Source: Halanaerobiales bacterium (lineage in GTDB: Bacteria; Bacillota; Halanaerobiia; Halanaerobiales; DTU029). From it: a stretch of 43,520 bases of DNA. Location: the NCBI GenBank assembly GCA_022360715.1, contig JAKSCG010000098.1:1-43520 (forward strand), in the 5' to 3' direction. A model generated the notes under the pieces. It ran no database searches. It was given only the letters and a program-made list of their open reading frames with translations, and was not told the DNA's origin. Both the position numbers and the translations under genes were made by a program. This document shows, one piece after another, positions 17,143 through 26,654 of this stretch. Each line of letters begins with the position of its first letter. Position 1 is the stretch's first letter.

Positions 17143-18387
17143 TTATTTGGCTTGTTCTTGCCAGTCGCCAGTTTCCCCGGCCAGTTCAAAGCAGTCGTGG
17201 AGAACATGGACTGCTTGTTCGGCCAATTCCTCGTTAATCAAAACCGATACTTTAATATCAGAGGTAGTAATCATTTGAATATTAATCTGGGCCTGACCAA
17301 GGGCGGTAAACATTTTCGCCGCTATGCCCGGTGTAGTGATCATCCCGGCTCCGATAATCGATACTTTGGCTACGGTAGGATCAATTTCCACCCGCGACGA
17401 ACCCAGTCCCTGAGCAATTTCTGTGATATATTTTTTTCCTTTCAGCAAATCTTCTTTACTGATCGTAAAGGTGATATCATTTTTGTTATTCCGCTGGAGG
17501 TTCTGGATAATCATATCCACATTGATGCCGTATTTTGCTAAGTTATTAAACAGCTGTCCGGCGATGCCGGGGTGATCAGGAACCTCTTGTACGGTAATCT
17601 TCACTTCATTTTTATCACAAGTAACACCGGTCACATTTTTTCTTTTCTCCATCTCATCCATCCCTTCTACCGTTGTTCCCGGGTGGTAATTAAAGCTGGA
17701 AGCAATATATAGTTTAATCTGATAGTGTTTAGCCAGTTCGACTGATCTAGGATGGAGCACCTTTGCCCCCAGGTTGGCCATTTCCAACATCTCTTGATAA
17801 GAAATAGAGGTTAGTTTTCTCGCCTTAGCGATCATCCGCGGATCAGTAGTATAGATCCCATCAACATCAGAATATAGTTCACACCGTTTAGCCCCCAACG
17901 AAGCAGCAATTGCCACCGCTGTTGTATCAGAGCCCCCCCGGCCGAGTGTAGTAAAATCATCAAGGGTATTAATCCCCTGGAAACCGGCTACAACCACGAT
18001 TTTCCCTGCTTTTAGCTCAGTCAAAATCCTTGCATTATCAATCTTCATTATCTCGGCCCGGTTATGCCGGTTATCGGTCGTTATCTTGACCTGACTACCG
18101 GTCAGCGATATTGCTTGATAACCTTTGGCCTGAATCGCCATTGATAAAAGGGCAATTGATACCTGTTCGCCAGTAGTAAGCAGCATATCAACTTCACGGG
18201 GGTCAGGATTACTGGCTACTTTACCGACTAATTCAACTAATTGGTCAGTTGCATCCCCCATCGCTGAAACAACAACAACTATTTGCCGGCCTTTTTTGTA
18301 TTCCTTAATTACTCGGTCGGCGACATTTTTAATTTTTTCGACATTCGCTACTGATGTTCCTCCATACTTTTGTACAATTAAAGCCAT
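17143..18387 (-). CDS. lysC: Aspartate kinase (class II type)
   Basis: Monofunctional aspartokinase of 414 residues, the first step from aspartate to lysine, threonine and methionine. The kinase domain begins with KYGGTSVAN at 7-15 and includes TTGEQVS near 72, GFQGI near 136 and GRGGSDTTA at 150-157. Two ACT domains (about 265-335 and 345-400) should bind the feedback amino acid. Met246 has AAGGG 9 bases upstream, at about the place where class II enzymes start their separate beta subunit, so both alpha and beta chains may be made. It sits 35 bases after thrC in the thrB-hom-thrC-lysC-aminotransferase run. GGGAGG precedes the ATG. Confidence 0.96.
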   Translation of the reverse strand: MALIVQKYGGTSVANVEKIKNVADRVIKEYKKGRQIVVVVSAMGDATDQLVELVGKVASNPDPREVDMLLTTGEQVSIALLSMAIQAKGYQAISLTGSQVKITTDNRHNRAEIMKIDNARILTELKAGKIVVVAGFQGINTLDDFTTLGRGGSDTTAVAIAASLGAKRCELYSDVDGIYTTDPRMIAKARKLTSISYQEMLEMANLGAKVLHPRSVELAKHYQIKLYIASSFNYHPGTTVEGMDEMEKRKNVTGVTCDKNEVKITVQEVPDHPGIAGQLFNNLAKYGINVDMIIQNLQRNNKNDITFTISKEDLLKGKKYITEIAQGLGSSRVEIDPTVAKVSIIGAGMITTPGIAAKMFTALGQAQINIQMITTSDIKVSVLINEELAEQAVHVLHDCFELAGETGDWQEQAK

Positions 18388-18422
18388 TGCATCCTCCCTA
18401 CTTACTATTAAAATTTATTCTG

Positions 18423-19481
18423 CTAGTCCTGAAAGTCGATCTCCTTAACTACTGAACTTAAATCTGCCGGTACCGCAAGGGGTTCCTCGATTGTATCAAT
18501 GGCGGTAGTAGGATCCTTCAAGCCGTGTCCGGTTAAGACGGCAACTACTTGTGTGCCTGGCTTAATCCTACCTGTTTTTAACATTTTCTTTACCCCGGCA
18601 ACTGATGCGGCTGAAGCAGGTTCGGGAAAGATCCCTTCACCGGCTGAAATCTCTTGATAAGCTGCCAGGATCTCTTCATCGGTAACATAATTAATCAAAC
18701 CGGCCGATTGAGTTGCCGCTTGAACTGCCTGTTCCCAACTGGCTGGATTACCGATTCTAATTGCCGTAGCAATTGTTTCCGGATTTTCAATAACCTTATT
18801 TTGGACAATAGCGGCGGCCCCTTCAGCCTCAAACCCCATCATCTGGGGCAATCGCTTTATTTTACCGGCTTGATGATATTCCTTAAATCCCTTCCAATAA
18901 GCAGTTATATTCCCGGCATTCCCCACCGGGATTGCCAGGACCTCCGGTGCCGCTCCTAACTGCTCTGCAACCTCAAAAGCCGCACTCTTCTGCCCCTCAA
19001 TCCGATAGGGATTAATTGAATTAACTAATTTGACCGGATAGCGCTCAGCGATCTCTCTGACCAGTTGTAAGGCCTGGTCAAAATTCCCTTTAATCGGAAT
19101 AACCTTGGCCCCATGCATTAAGGCTTGCGCCAATTTGCCCAGGGCAATCCGCCCTTCCGGAATAATAACGAGCGTTTTCAATCCGCTCCTGGCTCCGTAA
19201 GCTGCGGCCGCGGCTGAAGTATTACCGGTTGAAGCACAGATAATCGCTGCTGCCCCGCTTTCTACCGCATTGGTCACCGCCATGGTCATACCACGGTCTT
19301 TAAACGAACCGGTTGGGTTAGCCCCATCATATTTTAACCATAGTTCAAGATCATATTGATTGCTAATTCTTTCCGCCAGGATCAATGGCGTATTCCCTTC
19401 CATTAATGTCACTGCTTTGGTGTCAGTTTTAATCGGCATAAACTGACGGTATGCCTCAATAACTCCCGGCCAATTTTCCAC
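18423..19481 (-). CDS. thrC: Threonine synthase
   Basis: A 352-residue PLP enzyme that converts O-phosphohomoserine to threonine. The short, bacilli-type form is shown by LMEGNTPLI at 27-35, the PLP lysine Lys61 in [11 protein letters not shown], the [19 protein letters not shown] segment near 100-120, and the phosphate-binding IPVGNAGN loop near 185. The GTG start at 19479-19481 has GGGGG 9 bases upstream. It is 23 bases downstream of hom. Confidence 0.96.
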   Translation of the reverse strand: MENWPGVIEAYRQFMPIKTDTKAVTLMEGNTPLILAERISNQYDLELWLKYDGANPTGSFKDRGMTMAVTNAVESGAAAIICASTGNTSAAAAAYGARSGLKTLVIIPEGRIALGKLAQALMHGAKVIPIKGNFDQALQLVREIAERYPVKLVNSINPYRIEGQKSAAFEVAEQLGAAPEVLAIPVGNAGNITAYWKGFKEYHQAGKIKRLPQMMGFEAEGAAAIVQNKVIENPETIATAIRIGNPASWEQAVQAATQSAGLINYVTDEEILAAYQEISAGEGIFPEPASAASVAGVKKMLKTGRIKPGTQVVAVLTGHGLKDPTTAIDTIEEPLAVPADLSSVVKEIDFQD

Positions 19482-19504
19482 AGTTTTATTCCCCCTTTAA
19501 TTCT

Positions 19505-20785
19505 TTATAAAGCTTCCACCCGGATTAGATTATTAATCGCAATAACATCAGGTAGTTGTTTTAACATTTTAATCGACTTATTAACCGCTTCTTCCTTGAC
19601 CCGGTGGGTTACCAGGATAATCGGTACCACCGGTGTCAACTTATGTTTCTGAATTACTGAAGCCAGACTGACCTTATTATCCCCCAAAACTTTGGTGATC
19701 TGGGCCAGCACCCCGGGTTGATCATTCACCTGGAGCCGGAGATAATATGAGTTTTCAACCATATTTATATTTTTGAGTGTCTGTTCTACCGGAAAATGAA
19801 AATTTAGGGTATCAACTCGTTGTTGACAAATATCCTTCCCCACCTGAATCATATCAGCAACTACCGCACTGGCCGTCGGCATCTGACCGGCACCACGACC
19901 GTAGGACATTACGTCATTGACCGCATCCCCGTGCAGGTAAATGGCATTATACTGATCATTAACCAGGGCCAGGGGGTGATCTTTAGCCACAAAGGCCGGA
20001 TGTACTCGAATATCCAGCCCATCTTGCTCATTCTTTGCTATTGCTAATAATTTTATCACATAACCCAGTTCGGCAGCAATATCAATATCTTCTAATTCAA
20101 TCCCCTCAATTCCCTCCACATAGATCGAATTAACATCAACAAAGGTCTCAAAAGCAATCGAAGCAAGAATTGCTATTTTATAGGCAGCATCCAGGCCACT
20201 CAGATCAGAGGAAGGATCCCGTTCGGCATAACCATATGCCTGTGCCTCCTGCAAAGCCGTTTCAAATTCCTGACCATCCTTGCTCATTTTGCTTAAAATG
20301 TAATTGGTAGTACCATTTAATATCCCGAGGATTTTTTCAACCCGATTGGCCGCAAAAGATTCTTTGAGGGGGCGGATTACCGGAATGCCCCCGGCCACAC
20401 TGCCTTCATAACTGATATTAACCCGGTTATCCCGGGCCAGTCGGAACAACTCTTGACCATATTTAGCAACTACCAGCTTATTGGCTGTTACTACACTCTT
20501 GCCCCGCTTAAGGGCATCGACAATAAACTGATAAGCCGGGTTTTCTCCCCCGATCAGCTCTACAACCAGTTGAATTGCCGGATCATCAAGAAGATCCGCC
20601 GGCCGGTCGGTCAGCAGTGCCGAATCAACCATTACTCCCCGGTTTTTATCCTTTTCCTGCACCAATACCTTGTCAATCACCAAATCACAACCAACCTTGC
20701 GGGCAATGTTCTCACCGTGCTTAGCGAGGATGGAAAAAACCCCGCTACCAACCGTGCCCAAACCCATCATTCCGATCCTGATCAT
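19505..20785 (-). CDS. hom: Homoserine dehydrogenase
   Basis: A 426-residue enzyme reducing aspartate semialdehyde to homoserine. The N-terminal NAD(P) fold has GLGTVGSGV at 8-16. The catalytic domain has SYEGSVAGGIPVIRPLKES, GILNGTTNYIL and DPSSDLSGLDAAYKIAILA with the conserved lysine. A C-terminal ACT domain (about 350-425, starting LRLQVNDQPGVLAQI) makes threonine feedback likely. GGAGGGAGCAGCGAG lies upstream of the ATG. It is 17 bases after thrB. Confidence 0.97.
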   Translation of the reverse strand: MIRIGMMGLGTVGSGVFSILAKHGENIARKVGCDLVIDKVLVQEKDKNRGVMVDSALLTDRPADLLDDPAIQLVVELIGGENPAYQFIVDALKRGKSVVTANKLVVAKYGQELFRLARDNRVNISYEGSVAGGIPVIRPLKESFAANRVEKILGILNGTTNYILSKMSKDGQEFETALQEAQAYGYAERDPSSDLSGLDAAYKIAILASIAFETFVDVNSIYVEGIEGIELEDIDIAAELGYVIKLLAIAKNEQDGLDIRVHPAFVAKDHPLALVNDQYNAIYLHGDAVNDVMSYGRGAGQMPTASAVVADMIQVGKDICQQRVDTLNFHFPVEQTLKNINMVENSYYLRLQVNDQPGVLAQITKVLGDNKVSLASVIQKHKLTPVVPIILVTHRVKEEAVNKSIKMLKQLPDVIAINNLIRVEAL

Positions 20786-20802
20786 CTACTCGCTGCTCCC
20801 TC

Positions 20803-21708
20803 CTAAGCCATAAAAACCCCCTGATTATTGGGTTTAGTACAAATATAGCTGCCCCTCACCCCGTAACGGGCAAAAACGGCAAGCATCCTCTCGGCGATTA
20901 GCTCTTTTTTCCCCCCGTCACCAACAATGGCCAGAATTGCCGGCCCAGCCCCGCTTAAAGCCACTCCGGCGGCTCCGGCCCGGTATCCGGCCCGGATCAC
21001 CTCTTTAAAACCCGGAATTAGCGGAGAACGATAGTCCTGATGGAGCCGATCATCCATGGCAACCGCAAGCTTATCCAGGTCTCCGCTATAAAAACAAGCG
21101 GTCAGCAAAGCAGTGCGGCTATGGTTAAAGAGCGCATCGGCATAACTGACCTGAGTTGGTAACACTTGTCTTAAATCTTCTGTCTTTAACTTGAAATCCG
21201 GTATAACAAAAACCATTTCAATCCCCGGTTGTAGCTCAACCTTTTTATAAATCGGCCCCTGCTCGGTCATCACATTAATAATCAGTCCACCCTTAAAAGC
21301 TGGTAAGACATTATCCGGATGACCTTCAATCTCGGTCGCCAGATTGATTATTTCCTGCTCAGTTAAGCCTTGCTCCAAAAAAAAATTGGCCCCAACCAGA
21401 CCGGCAATAACTGCTGAGGCACTACTGCCTAAGCCCCGCGCAAAGGGTATATTGATCTCTTCAATCAGCTCAATTCCTTTCAATTTCCGTTCCCGCAAAG
21501 CAAAGGCCCGCTCCATGGCCTGATAAACTAAATTCTCTTCGTGGGGGAGAGTAATCTCTCGACCAGCCCTTTGATCAAAGAGAGTAATCCGGCAACCATT
21601 GCTGCGCTCTTTAAAAACAAAAGTATTATATAATTCCACGGCCAGACCGAGACTATCAAAACCGGGTCCAAGATTAGCCGAAGTTGCCGGCACCTTAATC
21701 CTATACAT
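20803..21708 (-). CDS. thrB: Homoserine kinase
   Basis: A 301-residue GHMP kinase that phosphorylates homoserine. VPATSANLGPGFDSLGLA at the N-terminus and the phosphate loop FARGLGSSASAVIAGLVGA near 90 are the GHMP signatures, with GAAGVALSGAGPAILA near 255. The ATG at 21706-21708 is the family start and has GGAG 7 bases upstream; the open frame extends ten codons further without family sequence. It is the first gene of the thrB-hom-thrC-lysC-aminotransferase operon. Gene order thrB first is unusual compared with the hom-thrC-thrB order of Bacillus. Confidence 0.96.
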   Translation of the reverse strand: MYRIKVPATSANLGPGFDSLGLAVELYNTFVFKERSNGCRITLFDQRAGREITLPHEENLVYQAMERAFALRERKLKGIELIEEINIPFARGLGSSASAVIAGLVGANFFLEQGLTEQEIINLATEIEGHPDNVLPAFKGGLIINVMTEQGPIYKKVELQPGIEMVFVIPDFKLKTEDLRQVLPTQVSYADALFNHSRTALLTACFYSGDLDKLAVAMDDRLHQDYRSPLIPGFKEVIRAGYRAGAAGVALSGAGPAILAIVGDGGKKELIAERMLAVFARYGVRGSYICTKPNNQGVFMA

Positions 21709-21764
21709 AAAAATACTCCCTCCGCAATTAATTTGCAAGTCAGTTTAGAAAATTCTTATCGTTT

Positions 21765-21793
21765 ATTGTATCATTACTTGCGGCAAAAAACAA
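21765..21793 (-). promoter_or_regulatory. Promoter candidate for the threonine operon
   Basis: TACAAT (21765-21770) lies 17 bases from TTGTTT (21788-21793) on the minus strand, 57 bases before the thrB start. The -35 match is only moderate. A 7-bp inverted repeat with a GC-rich loop (21804-21833) lies just upstream and may end the arg transcript. Confidence 0.4.
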
Positions 21794-21843
21794 GAATAAA
21801 TCAGGTTTTATTAAAGCGCCCGGGGTTAAAACCGGAGCAATTA

Positions 21844-23244
21844 TTAAGCATATTCCGCATCAAGCCAGGCCTTTTCCTCTTCGATCACCCGACGGTTTTC
21901 TTCGGGCGAAGTCCCGCCAAGCGAGCGGCGGGAGTAAACAGTATTCTTAAGTAAAAGGTGCTGAGCAAGGTCTTCGGAAAAATAATCTTGAAGTTCCGGG
22001 AAAAGCCGGTGCCAACTTGCTAAAGGGATCATTTCCAGTTCAATTCCTTTTTCCAGGGAATAGAGCACGGCCCGCCCAACCACCGCATGGGCTTGACGGA
22101 AGGGTAACCCCTTGCCGGCCAGATAATCGGCCAGGTCAGTTGCATTCAAAAAACCTTTGGTGGCTGCTTGGGCCATCTCCCCCTTATTGATCTTAAGCGT
22201 TGCTAGCATTGCCGGGAAAATCTTCAAAATTACCTGCAAGGTATCGACAGTATCGAACACCCCTTCTTTATCTTCCTGGAGATCCTTATTATAGGCGAGG
22301 GGGAGACCCTTTAAGGTAGTTAACAGCTGGAGCAGGTGGCCATAAATCCGTCCGCTTTTCCCCCGGGTCAGCTCGGCCACATCCGGGTTTTTCTTTTGCG
22401 GCATTATACTGCTCCCGGTGGCATAGGCATCATCCAGTTCGATAAAATTAAATTCACTACTGGCCCATAAGATCAGTTCTTCACTCAGTCGGCTTAAATG
22501 CATCACTACCGTAGCCGCTACGGCCAGGAATTCAATTAAATAATCACGATCACTGACCGCATCAAGCGAATTCAAACTAAGGGCCGGAAAACCCAATTCT
22601 TTGGCTACCCACTCCCGGTCGATCGGAAAGCCTGTTCCGGCCAGGGCTGCTGAACCAAGCGGCAGTACATTAACCCGCTTTAAATTATCTTGCCACCGCT
22701 GATAATCCCGTTTAAACATAAAATAATAAGCCAGTAAATGGTGGGCCAGTGTAACAGCCTGGGCCCGTTGCAAATGAGTATAACCAGGCATAATGACATC
22801 GAGATTAACGCTCGCCAGCGCCAGAAGGGTCTTTAACAGGTTTAATAAGCCTTGCTGCAACTCTTTAATCTCGGCCCGCAGGTAAAGACGCAGATCAAGA
22901 GCCACCTGGTCATTTCTACTCCTGGCCGTATGTAACTTCCCGCCGAGTGGGCCGATTAACTCGATTAGTCTATTTTCCACAAAGGAATGAATATCTTCAT
23001 CTTGTTGCCGGTCAAAGGCAAGCTCCCCGGCTTCAAGGGCCTGCTTTATCTGTTCTAAACCCTCGACAATCTTTTCCCCTTCTCCCTGCTCAATAATCCC
23101 GCTCCGGGCCAACATCCTGGCATGGACTATACTCCCGGCAATATCATAACTATAAAGCCGCCAATCAAAAGGCAGTGACGCACAAAATTGATCGACCAGT
23201 TCGGCCGTATCCTGTTTAAATCTACCACCCCATAATTTCCTCAT
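21844..23244 (-). CDS. argH: Argininosuccinate lyase
   Basis: The last step of arginine synthesis, splitting argininosuccinate into arginine and fumarate. The 466-residue product starts with MRKLWGGRFKQD and carries the superfamily signature GSSIMPQKKNPD near residue 280 and TARSRNDQVA near 108. The ATG at 23242-23244 overlaps the argG stop codon (ATGA). The open frame extends 26 codons upstream inside argG, but the family start is as given. It is translationally coupled to argG and shares its ARG-box promoter. Confidence 0.97.
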   Translation of the reverse strand: MRKLWGGRFKQDTAELVDQFCASLPFDWRLYSYDIAGSIVHARMLARSGIIEQGEGEKIVEGLEQIKQALEAGELAFDRQQDEDIHSFVENRLIELIGPLGGKLHTARSRNDQVALDLRLYLRAEIKELQQGLLNLLKTLLALASVNLDVIMPGYTHLQRAQAVTLAHHLLAYYFMFKRDYQRWQDNLKRVNVLPLGSAALAGTGFPIDREWVAKELGFPALSLNSLDAVSDRDYLIEFLAVAATVVMHLSRLSEELILWASSEFNFIELDDAYATGSSIMPQKKNPDVAELTRGKSGRIYGHLLQLLTTLKGLPLAYNKDLQEDKEGVFDTVDTLQVILKIFPAMLATLKINKGEMAQAATKGFLNATDLADYLAGKGLPFRQAHAVVGRAVLYSLEKGIELEMIPLASWHRLFPELQDYFSEDLAQHLLLKNTVYSRRSLGGTSPEENRRVIEEEKAWLDAEYA

Positions 23245-24488
23245 TTCGCATATTCCTTCAGCAAAACGGTATCCTGATTCTTTTCCTTGACCTGGCGATG
23301 GATCATGGTCGGCAACCCCCACAGTTTAATAAAACCCTCTGCCGCGGCATGGTCAAAGCGATCACCCTGCTCATAGGTCGCCAGCTCAAACTGATAGAGC
23401 GAATGGGGAGATTTCCGCCCCACCACTGTACAATTACCTTTATACAACTTCAGGCGAACATCACCGCTAACCTGCTGTTGTGTCTCTTCAATAAAGGCAT
23501 CAAGGGCCTCCCTTAAAGGTGAATACCATAAACCGAAATAGGTCAACTCGGCATATTTAGCTGAAATAATTGATTTATAATGGGCGGTCTCCCGGTCCAG
23601 GGTCAGGTCTTCCAACTGCTGATGGGCTTTGGTCAGGATTTCGGCGGCCGGGGCTTCATAAATCTCCCTGGACTTGATCCCGACCAATCTATTTTCGACC
23701 ATATCAATTCGTCCGATTCCGTATTCGGAACCCAGTTGATTCAGCCTTTCGACCAGGGCTACCCCCTGATAATACTGGTGATCTATTTTAACCGGCACCC
23801 CTTTTTCAAAGGAAATCGTCAAATAAAGGGGGTGATCCGGCGTATCAGCCGGATCTTTGGTCCACTGGTAGGCATCGGCCGGCGGTTCATTCCAGGGATC
23901 TTCGAGGAGTCCGCATTCAATACTAATTCCCCAGAGATTACTATCCAGACTGTACGGACTATCTTTGCTGGCTTTAACCGGAATGTTATTAGCTTTGGCA
24001 TAATCAATCTCTTCATTTCTGGTTTTAAACTCCCATTCCCTTAATGGAGCGATGATCGCCAGACCAGGATTTAAGGCCCGGAACGAAACATCAAACCTGA
24101 CTTGATCATTACCTTTCCCGGTACAACCATGGGCCACTGCATCGGCACCATGCTCTGCGGCTAAATCGACCATCCTTTGCACAATTAAGGGGCGGGACAA
24201 GGCTGTCGCCAGGGGATATTTCCCTTCGTAAAGGGCGTTAGCCTTTAAAGACTTAAAAACATAATTGTGGACAAACTCCGCTCTGACATCATCAATATAG
24301 ACTTTGCTGGCTCCTGTCTCCCACGCCTTTTTTTCAATTAAATCCCAGCTTTCCACACCACACTGTCCCACATTAGCCACATAGGCAATAATCTCTGCCT
24401 TAAACTTTTCTTTCAACCATTTAATCGCCACCGATGTATCAAGCCCACCGGAATAAGCAAGCACTATTTTCTCTATTTTATTCTTCAT
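23241..24488 (-). CDS. argG: Argininosuccinate synthase
   Basis: Joins citrulline and aspartate with ATP. The 415-residue protein has the pyrophosphatase loop AYSGGLDTS at 10-18, HGCTGKGNDQVRF near 115 and SPYSLDSNLWG near 170. The ATG at 24486-24488 is chosen because GAGGAATAGG lies upstream and family members start there; the open frame runs 19 codons higher into the promoter. It uses aspartate made by the aminotransferase of the neighbouring operon. Promoter and ARG box lie 21-57 bases upstream, so repression by ArgR with arginine is expected. Confidence 0.97.
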   Translation of the reverse strand: MKNKIEKIVLAYSGGLDTSVAIKWLKEKFKAEIIAYVANVGQCGVESWDLIEKKAWETGASKVYIDDVRAEFVHNYVFKSLKANALYEGKYPLATALSRPLIVQRMVDLAAEHGADAVAHGCTGKGNDQVRFDVSFRALNPGLAIIAPLREWEFKTRNEEIDYAKANNIPVKASKDSPYSLDSNLWGISIECGLLEDPWNEPPADAYQWTKDPADTPDHPLYLTISFEKGVPVKIDHQYYQGVALVERLNQLGSEYGIGRIDMVENRLVGIKSREIYEAPAAEILTKAHQQLEDLTLDRETAHYKSIISAKYAELTYFGLWYSPLREALDAFIEETQQQVSGDVRLKLYKGNCTVVGRKSPHSLYQFELATYEQGDRFDHAAAEGFIKLWGLPTMIHRQVKEKNQDTVLLKEYAK

Positions 24489-24508
24489 CCTATTCCTCAC
24501 CCTTTCCT

Positions 24509-24526
24509 TTTGCATTATTATACATA
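24509..24526. promoter_or_regulatory. ARG box (ArgR/AhrC operator)
   Basis: On the minus strand the site reads TATGTATAATAATGCAAA and fits the ARG box pattern TNTGNATWWWWATNCANA at every defined position. It covers the -10 box of the argG promoter, so bound arginine repressor would block RNA polymerase. No argR gene is in the window. Confidence 0.7.
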
Positions 24527-24545
24527 ATATAGTATATACATTCAA
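24517..24545 (-). promoter_or_regulatory. argGH promoter
   Basis: TTGAAT (24540-24545) and a perfect TATAAT (24517-24522) are separated by 17 bases. The start codon lies 28 bases past the -10 box, giving a leader of about 20 nt. Confidence 0.75.
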
Positions 24546-24566
24546 GTAGTTTTTTTAAATTGTCAC

Positions 24567-24606
24567 AAAAAAAAGCCCTTAACTATCAACAAACCATAGT
24601 TAAGGG
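24567..24606 (-). terminator. Terminator after the MFS gene
   Basis: A perfect 11-bp stem (CCCUUAACUAU with its complement, arms 24596-24606 and 24576-24586) with a 9-base loop is followed by G and eight U in the minus-strand RNA. It separates the GDPD/MFS unit from argG. Confidence 0.9.
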
Positions 24607-24664
24607 TAAACTGGGTAGAAGTAAATCGGAATTGTCAAAAGTAACTTGGCCGGCCTACCGCCGG

Positions 24665-25870
24665 TTAATCCTTGATCTTCAGGATAAAGAATAACGCCAG
24701 CATAAAGGAAAAAATCGCGCTGATAAAAAGAATTCCGTAACCGAGCCGTTCAATTAAAAACCCGACAAAAACCGGTGCTAAAATAGCCGGAATAGTTGAA
24801 AAAAAATAGTAGACTCCGGTATAAGCCCCAATTTTATCGCCGGCTTGGTCCACGACCATCGGGTAAGAATTAATATTAATAAAAGCCCAAAAAATCCCGC
24901 CAATTAATAAAACCAAACGGATCACCAACAGGTCACTGGTCAAAGCCAGTCCACTAAAAACGACAATTAAACCAATAATCCCAATCGTAATAATCTTTTT
25001 TCGGCTATACTTCCCGGCCAGGATACCGCTGGGAATAGCAAAAAGAACAAAGGTCAACGAAAAAAAGAGGAGCGCCTGAGCAGCGGTACTTTCCTTGATC
25101 AATAAGTAGTTCCTGCCGTACAGGGTAAAAAAGGTTTCAACCCCGGCATAACCAAAAAACCAGAAAAATATTGCCATTAAAATATATAAAATCCTCCGCT
25201 CCCGGGTCCGAAATATCTCCCCGACAATCTGCCAGATCTTAATCTGTTCTCCTGTCCTGGGGCGCTCCGGCTCTCTTAACTTCATCAGAAAAGCCAGTAA
25301 AATTACTAACAAGAGTAAGGAAAAGAGAATAAAGGGGAAAGCCGGGTTCAGCTCATATAAGCGGGCAGCCAGGCCATAGGTTAAAATCGCCCCTACTCCC
25401 CCCATAAAATTAACTACGCCGTTGGCTTTACTGCGTAAAGGGGAAGGGGTCAGATCCGGCATCAGGGCAACGGTAGGGGAACGAAAAACGCTCATGGCCA
25501 AATTCATAATGATAATAAAGACCAGCAGCAACCAGAAGTTATCGGCCAGGGGAATTAAGGCAAAAAATAAAGCAGCTATCGGAATACCGATGATCATAAA
25601 AGGCATCCGGTGGCCAAAACGGGAATAAGTGTTGTCACTTAATGCCCCAAAATAGGGTTGCAGGGTAATTGCAGCGATATTATCTAAAGTCATAATCAAT
25701 CCGATCAATGTCTCCCCGGCCACAAAGCGTTTTAAAAAGATTGGTACAAAGGCATTATATAAACTCCAGGTCGCCATTATAATTAGAAAACCTAGTCCTA
25801 TAAAAATAGTCTTGCCATAAGATAATTTATTTTGGTCTTTGTCTTGCAGTAATGATGTTATGTACGGCAA
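24665..25870 (-). CDS. MFS transporter
   Basis: A 401-residue major facilitator with about twelve membrane segments. The loop after the second segment, GALSDNTYSRFGHRMPFMIIG near residue 80, resembles the sugar/SLC45 or GPH-like groups more than drug exporters. The start is a TTG at 25868-25870 with GGTGG 6 bases upstream, 2 bases after the stop of the phosphodiesterase gene. Being co-transcribed with a glycerophosphodiester phosphodiesterase, it could carry a glycerophosphodiester, glycerol phosphate or a head-group, but this is inference. Confidence 0.85.
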   Translation of the reverse strand: MPYITSLLQDKDQNKLSYGKTIFIGLGFLIIMATWSLYNAFVPIFLKRFVAGETLIGLIMTLDNIAAITLQPYFGALSDNTYSRFGHRMPFMIIGIPIAALFFALIPLADNFWLLLVFIIIMNLAMSVFRSPTVALMPDLTPSPLRSKANGVVNFMGGVGAILTYGLAARLYELNPAFPFILFSLLLLVILLAFLMKLREPERPRTGEQIKIWQIVGEIFRTRERRILYILMAIFFWFFGYAGVETFFTLYGRNYLLIKESTAAQALLFFSLTFVLFAIPSGILAGKYSRKKIITIGIIGLIVVFSGLALTSDLLVIRLVLLIGGIFWAFININSYPMVVDQAGDKIGAYTGVYYFFSTIPAILAPVFVGFLIERLGYGILFISAIFSFMLALFFILKIKD

Positions 25871-25872
25871 AC

Positions 25873-26613
25873 TTATCCACCCCCAGTACAGATCTGCTCT
25901 CGTAGTCGTAAAGCCCTGTCCGGATAATCGGTAATAATCATGTTAACTCCCAGTTTAAGCAGTCGGGCTAACTCTTCCTCGCGATTGGCTCCGAAAACAT
26001 TAAGCTCAATCCCTGCTTCCCTACAACCCGCAACGATCGGGGGCAATACCCCCGGATAATAGGGATGAATGGCCTCAGCCGCTACCATTCTGGCGTAAAG
26101 CCAGGGCTGATAAAGACCGGCCATGTACAGCAGCCCACATTTAATTCCCGGCGCTAATCCTTTCACTTTTACAATACTATAATGATTAAAGGAAGATATA
26201 AGCACGCTGGACTCCAGTCCAAAATTTTTTATTTCGGCCAGCACCATTTCTTCAATCCCGTCATAAATAATGGGACCGCTCTTTAGCTCAATATTAATCA
26301 CTTTAGCCTTCTTAACCAGTTCCAGAGTCTCGGCCAGGGTAAGTATTTCTTCCTGGGCAAATGATAAGCCAAACTTGCCCCCGGCATCCAGTTGTTTTAC
26401 TTCCTTGAGCGTCAAGTCCTTAATCAAGCCCTTGCCATCAGTCGTCCGGTCAACGCTTTGATCATGGATGACCACCGGTTGACGATCCCGGGTCAGGTGC
26501 AGATCCAATTCGACGCCGTCAGCCCCGGCCGCAAGGGCCTGCTTAAAGGAAACTGCCGTATTTTCCGGAGCGCTACCCATTGCCCCTCGGTGTCCAATAA
26601 TTAATGTCTTGAT
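25873..26613 (-). CDS. Glycerophosphodiester phosphodiesterase, start codon unclear
   Basis: A GDPD-family hydrolase that would release glycerol-3-phosphate from lipid head-group diesters. IIGHRGAMGSAPENT, ELDLHLTRD, VVIHDQSVDRTTDG and a final NMIITDYPDRAL give the TIM-barrel catalytic set; the first His-Arg is essential in the family. The first ordinary in-frame start is the ATG at 26578-26580, but it lies after GHRGA. Upstream the frame is open to 26652 with no ATG, GTG or TTG. The end given here is an ATC at 26611-26613 behind GGGGTGAAGAG. Alternatively an ATG at 26624-26626 would be in frame if the run of four G at 26621-26624 were one base shorter. Promoter at 26655-26684. No signal peptide, so it acts in the cytoplasm. 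See findings. Confidence 0.8.
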   Translation of the reverse strand: MKTLIIGHRGAMGSAPENTAVSFKQALAAGADGVELDLHLTRDRQPVVIHDQSVDRTTDGKGLIKDLTLKEVKQLDAGGKFGLSFAQEEILTLAETLELVKKAKVINIELKSGPIIYDGIEEMVLAEIKNFGLESSVLISSFNHYSIVKVKGLAPGIKCGLLYMAGLYQPWLYARMVAAEAIHPYYPGVLPPIVAGCREAGIELNVFGANREEELARLLKLGVNMIITDYPDRALRLREQICTGGG

Positions 26614-26654
26614 CTCTTCACCCCATTTTGATAATTTAGAATCTCTTCCCTTTT

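Noticed and set aside
23580..24044. Long plus-strand open frame of 154 codons opposite argG
   Set aside because: It lies wholly inside a well-conserved gene on the other strand, has no ribosome binding site and no recognisable protein. The same holds for all other plus-strand frames, including those of 149 codons at 3497 and 40076.
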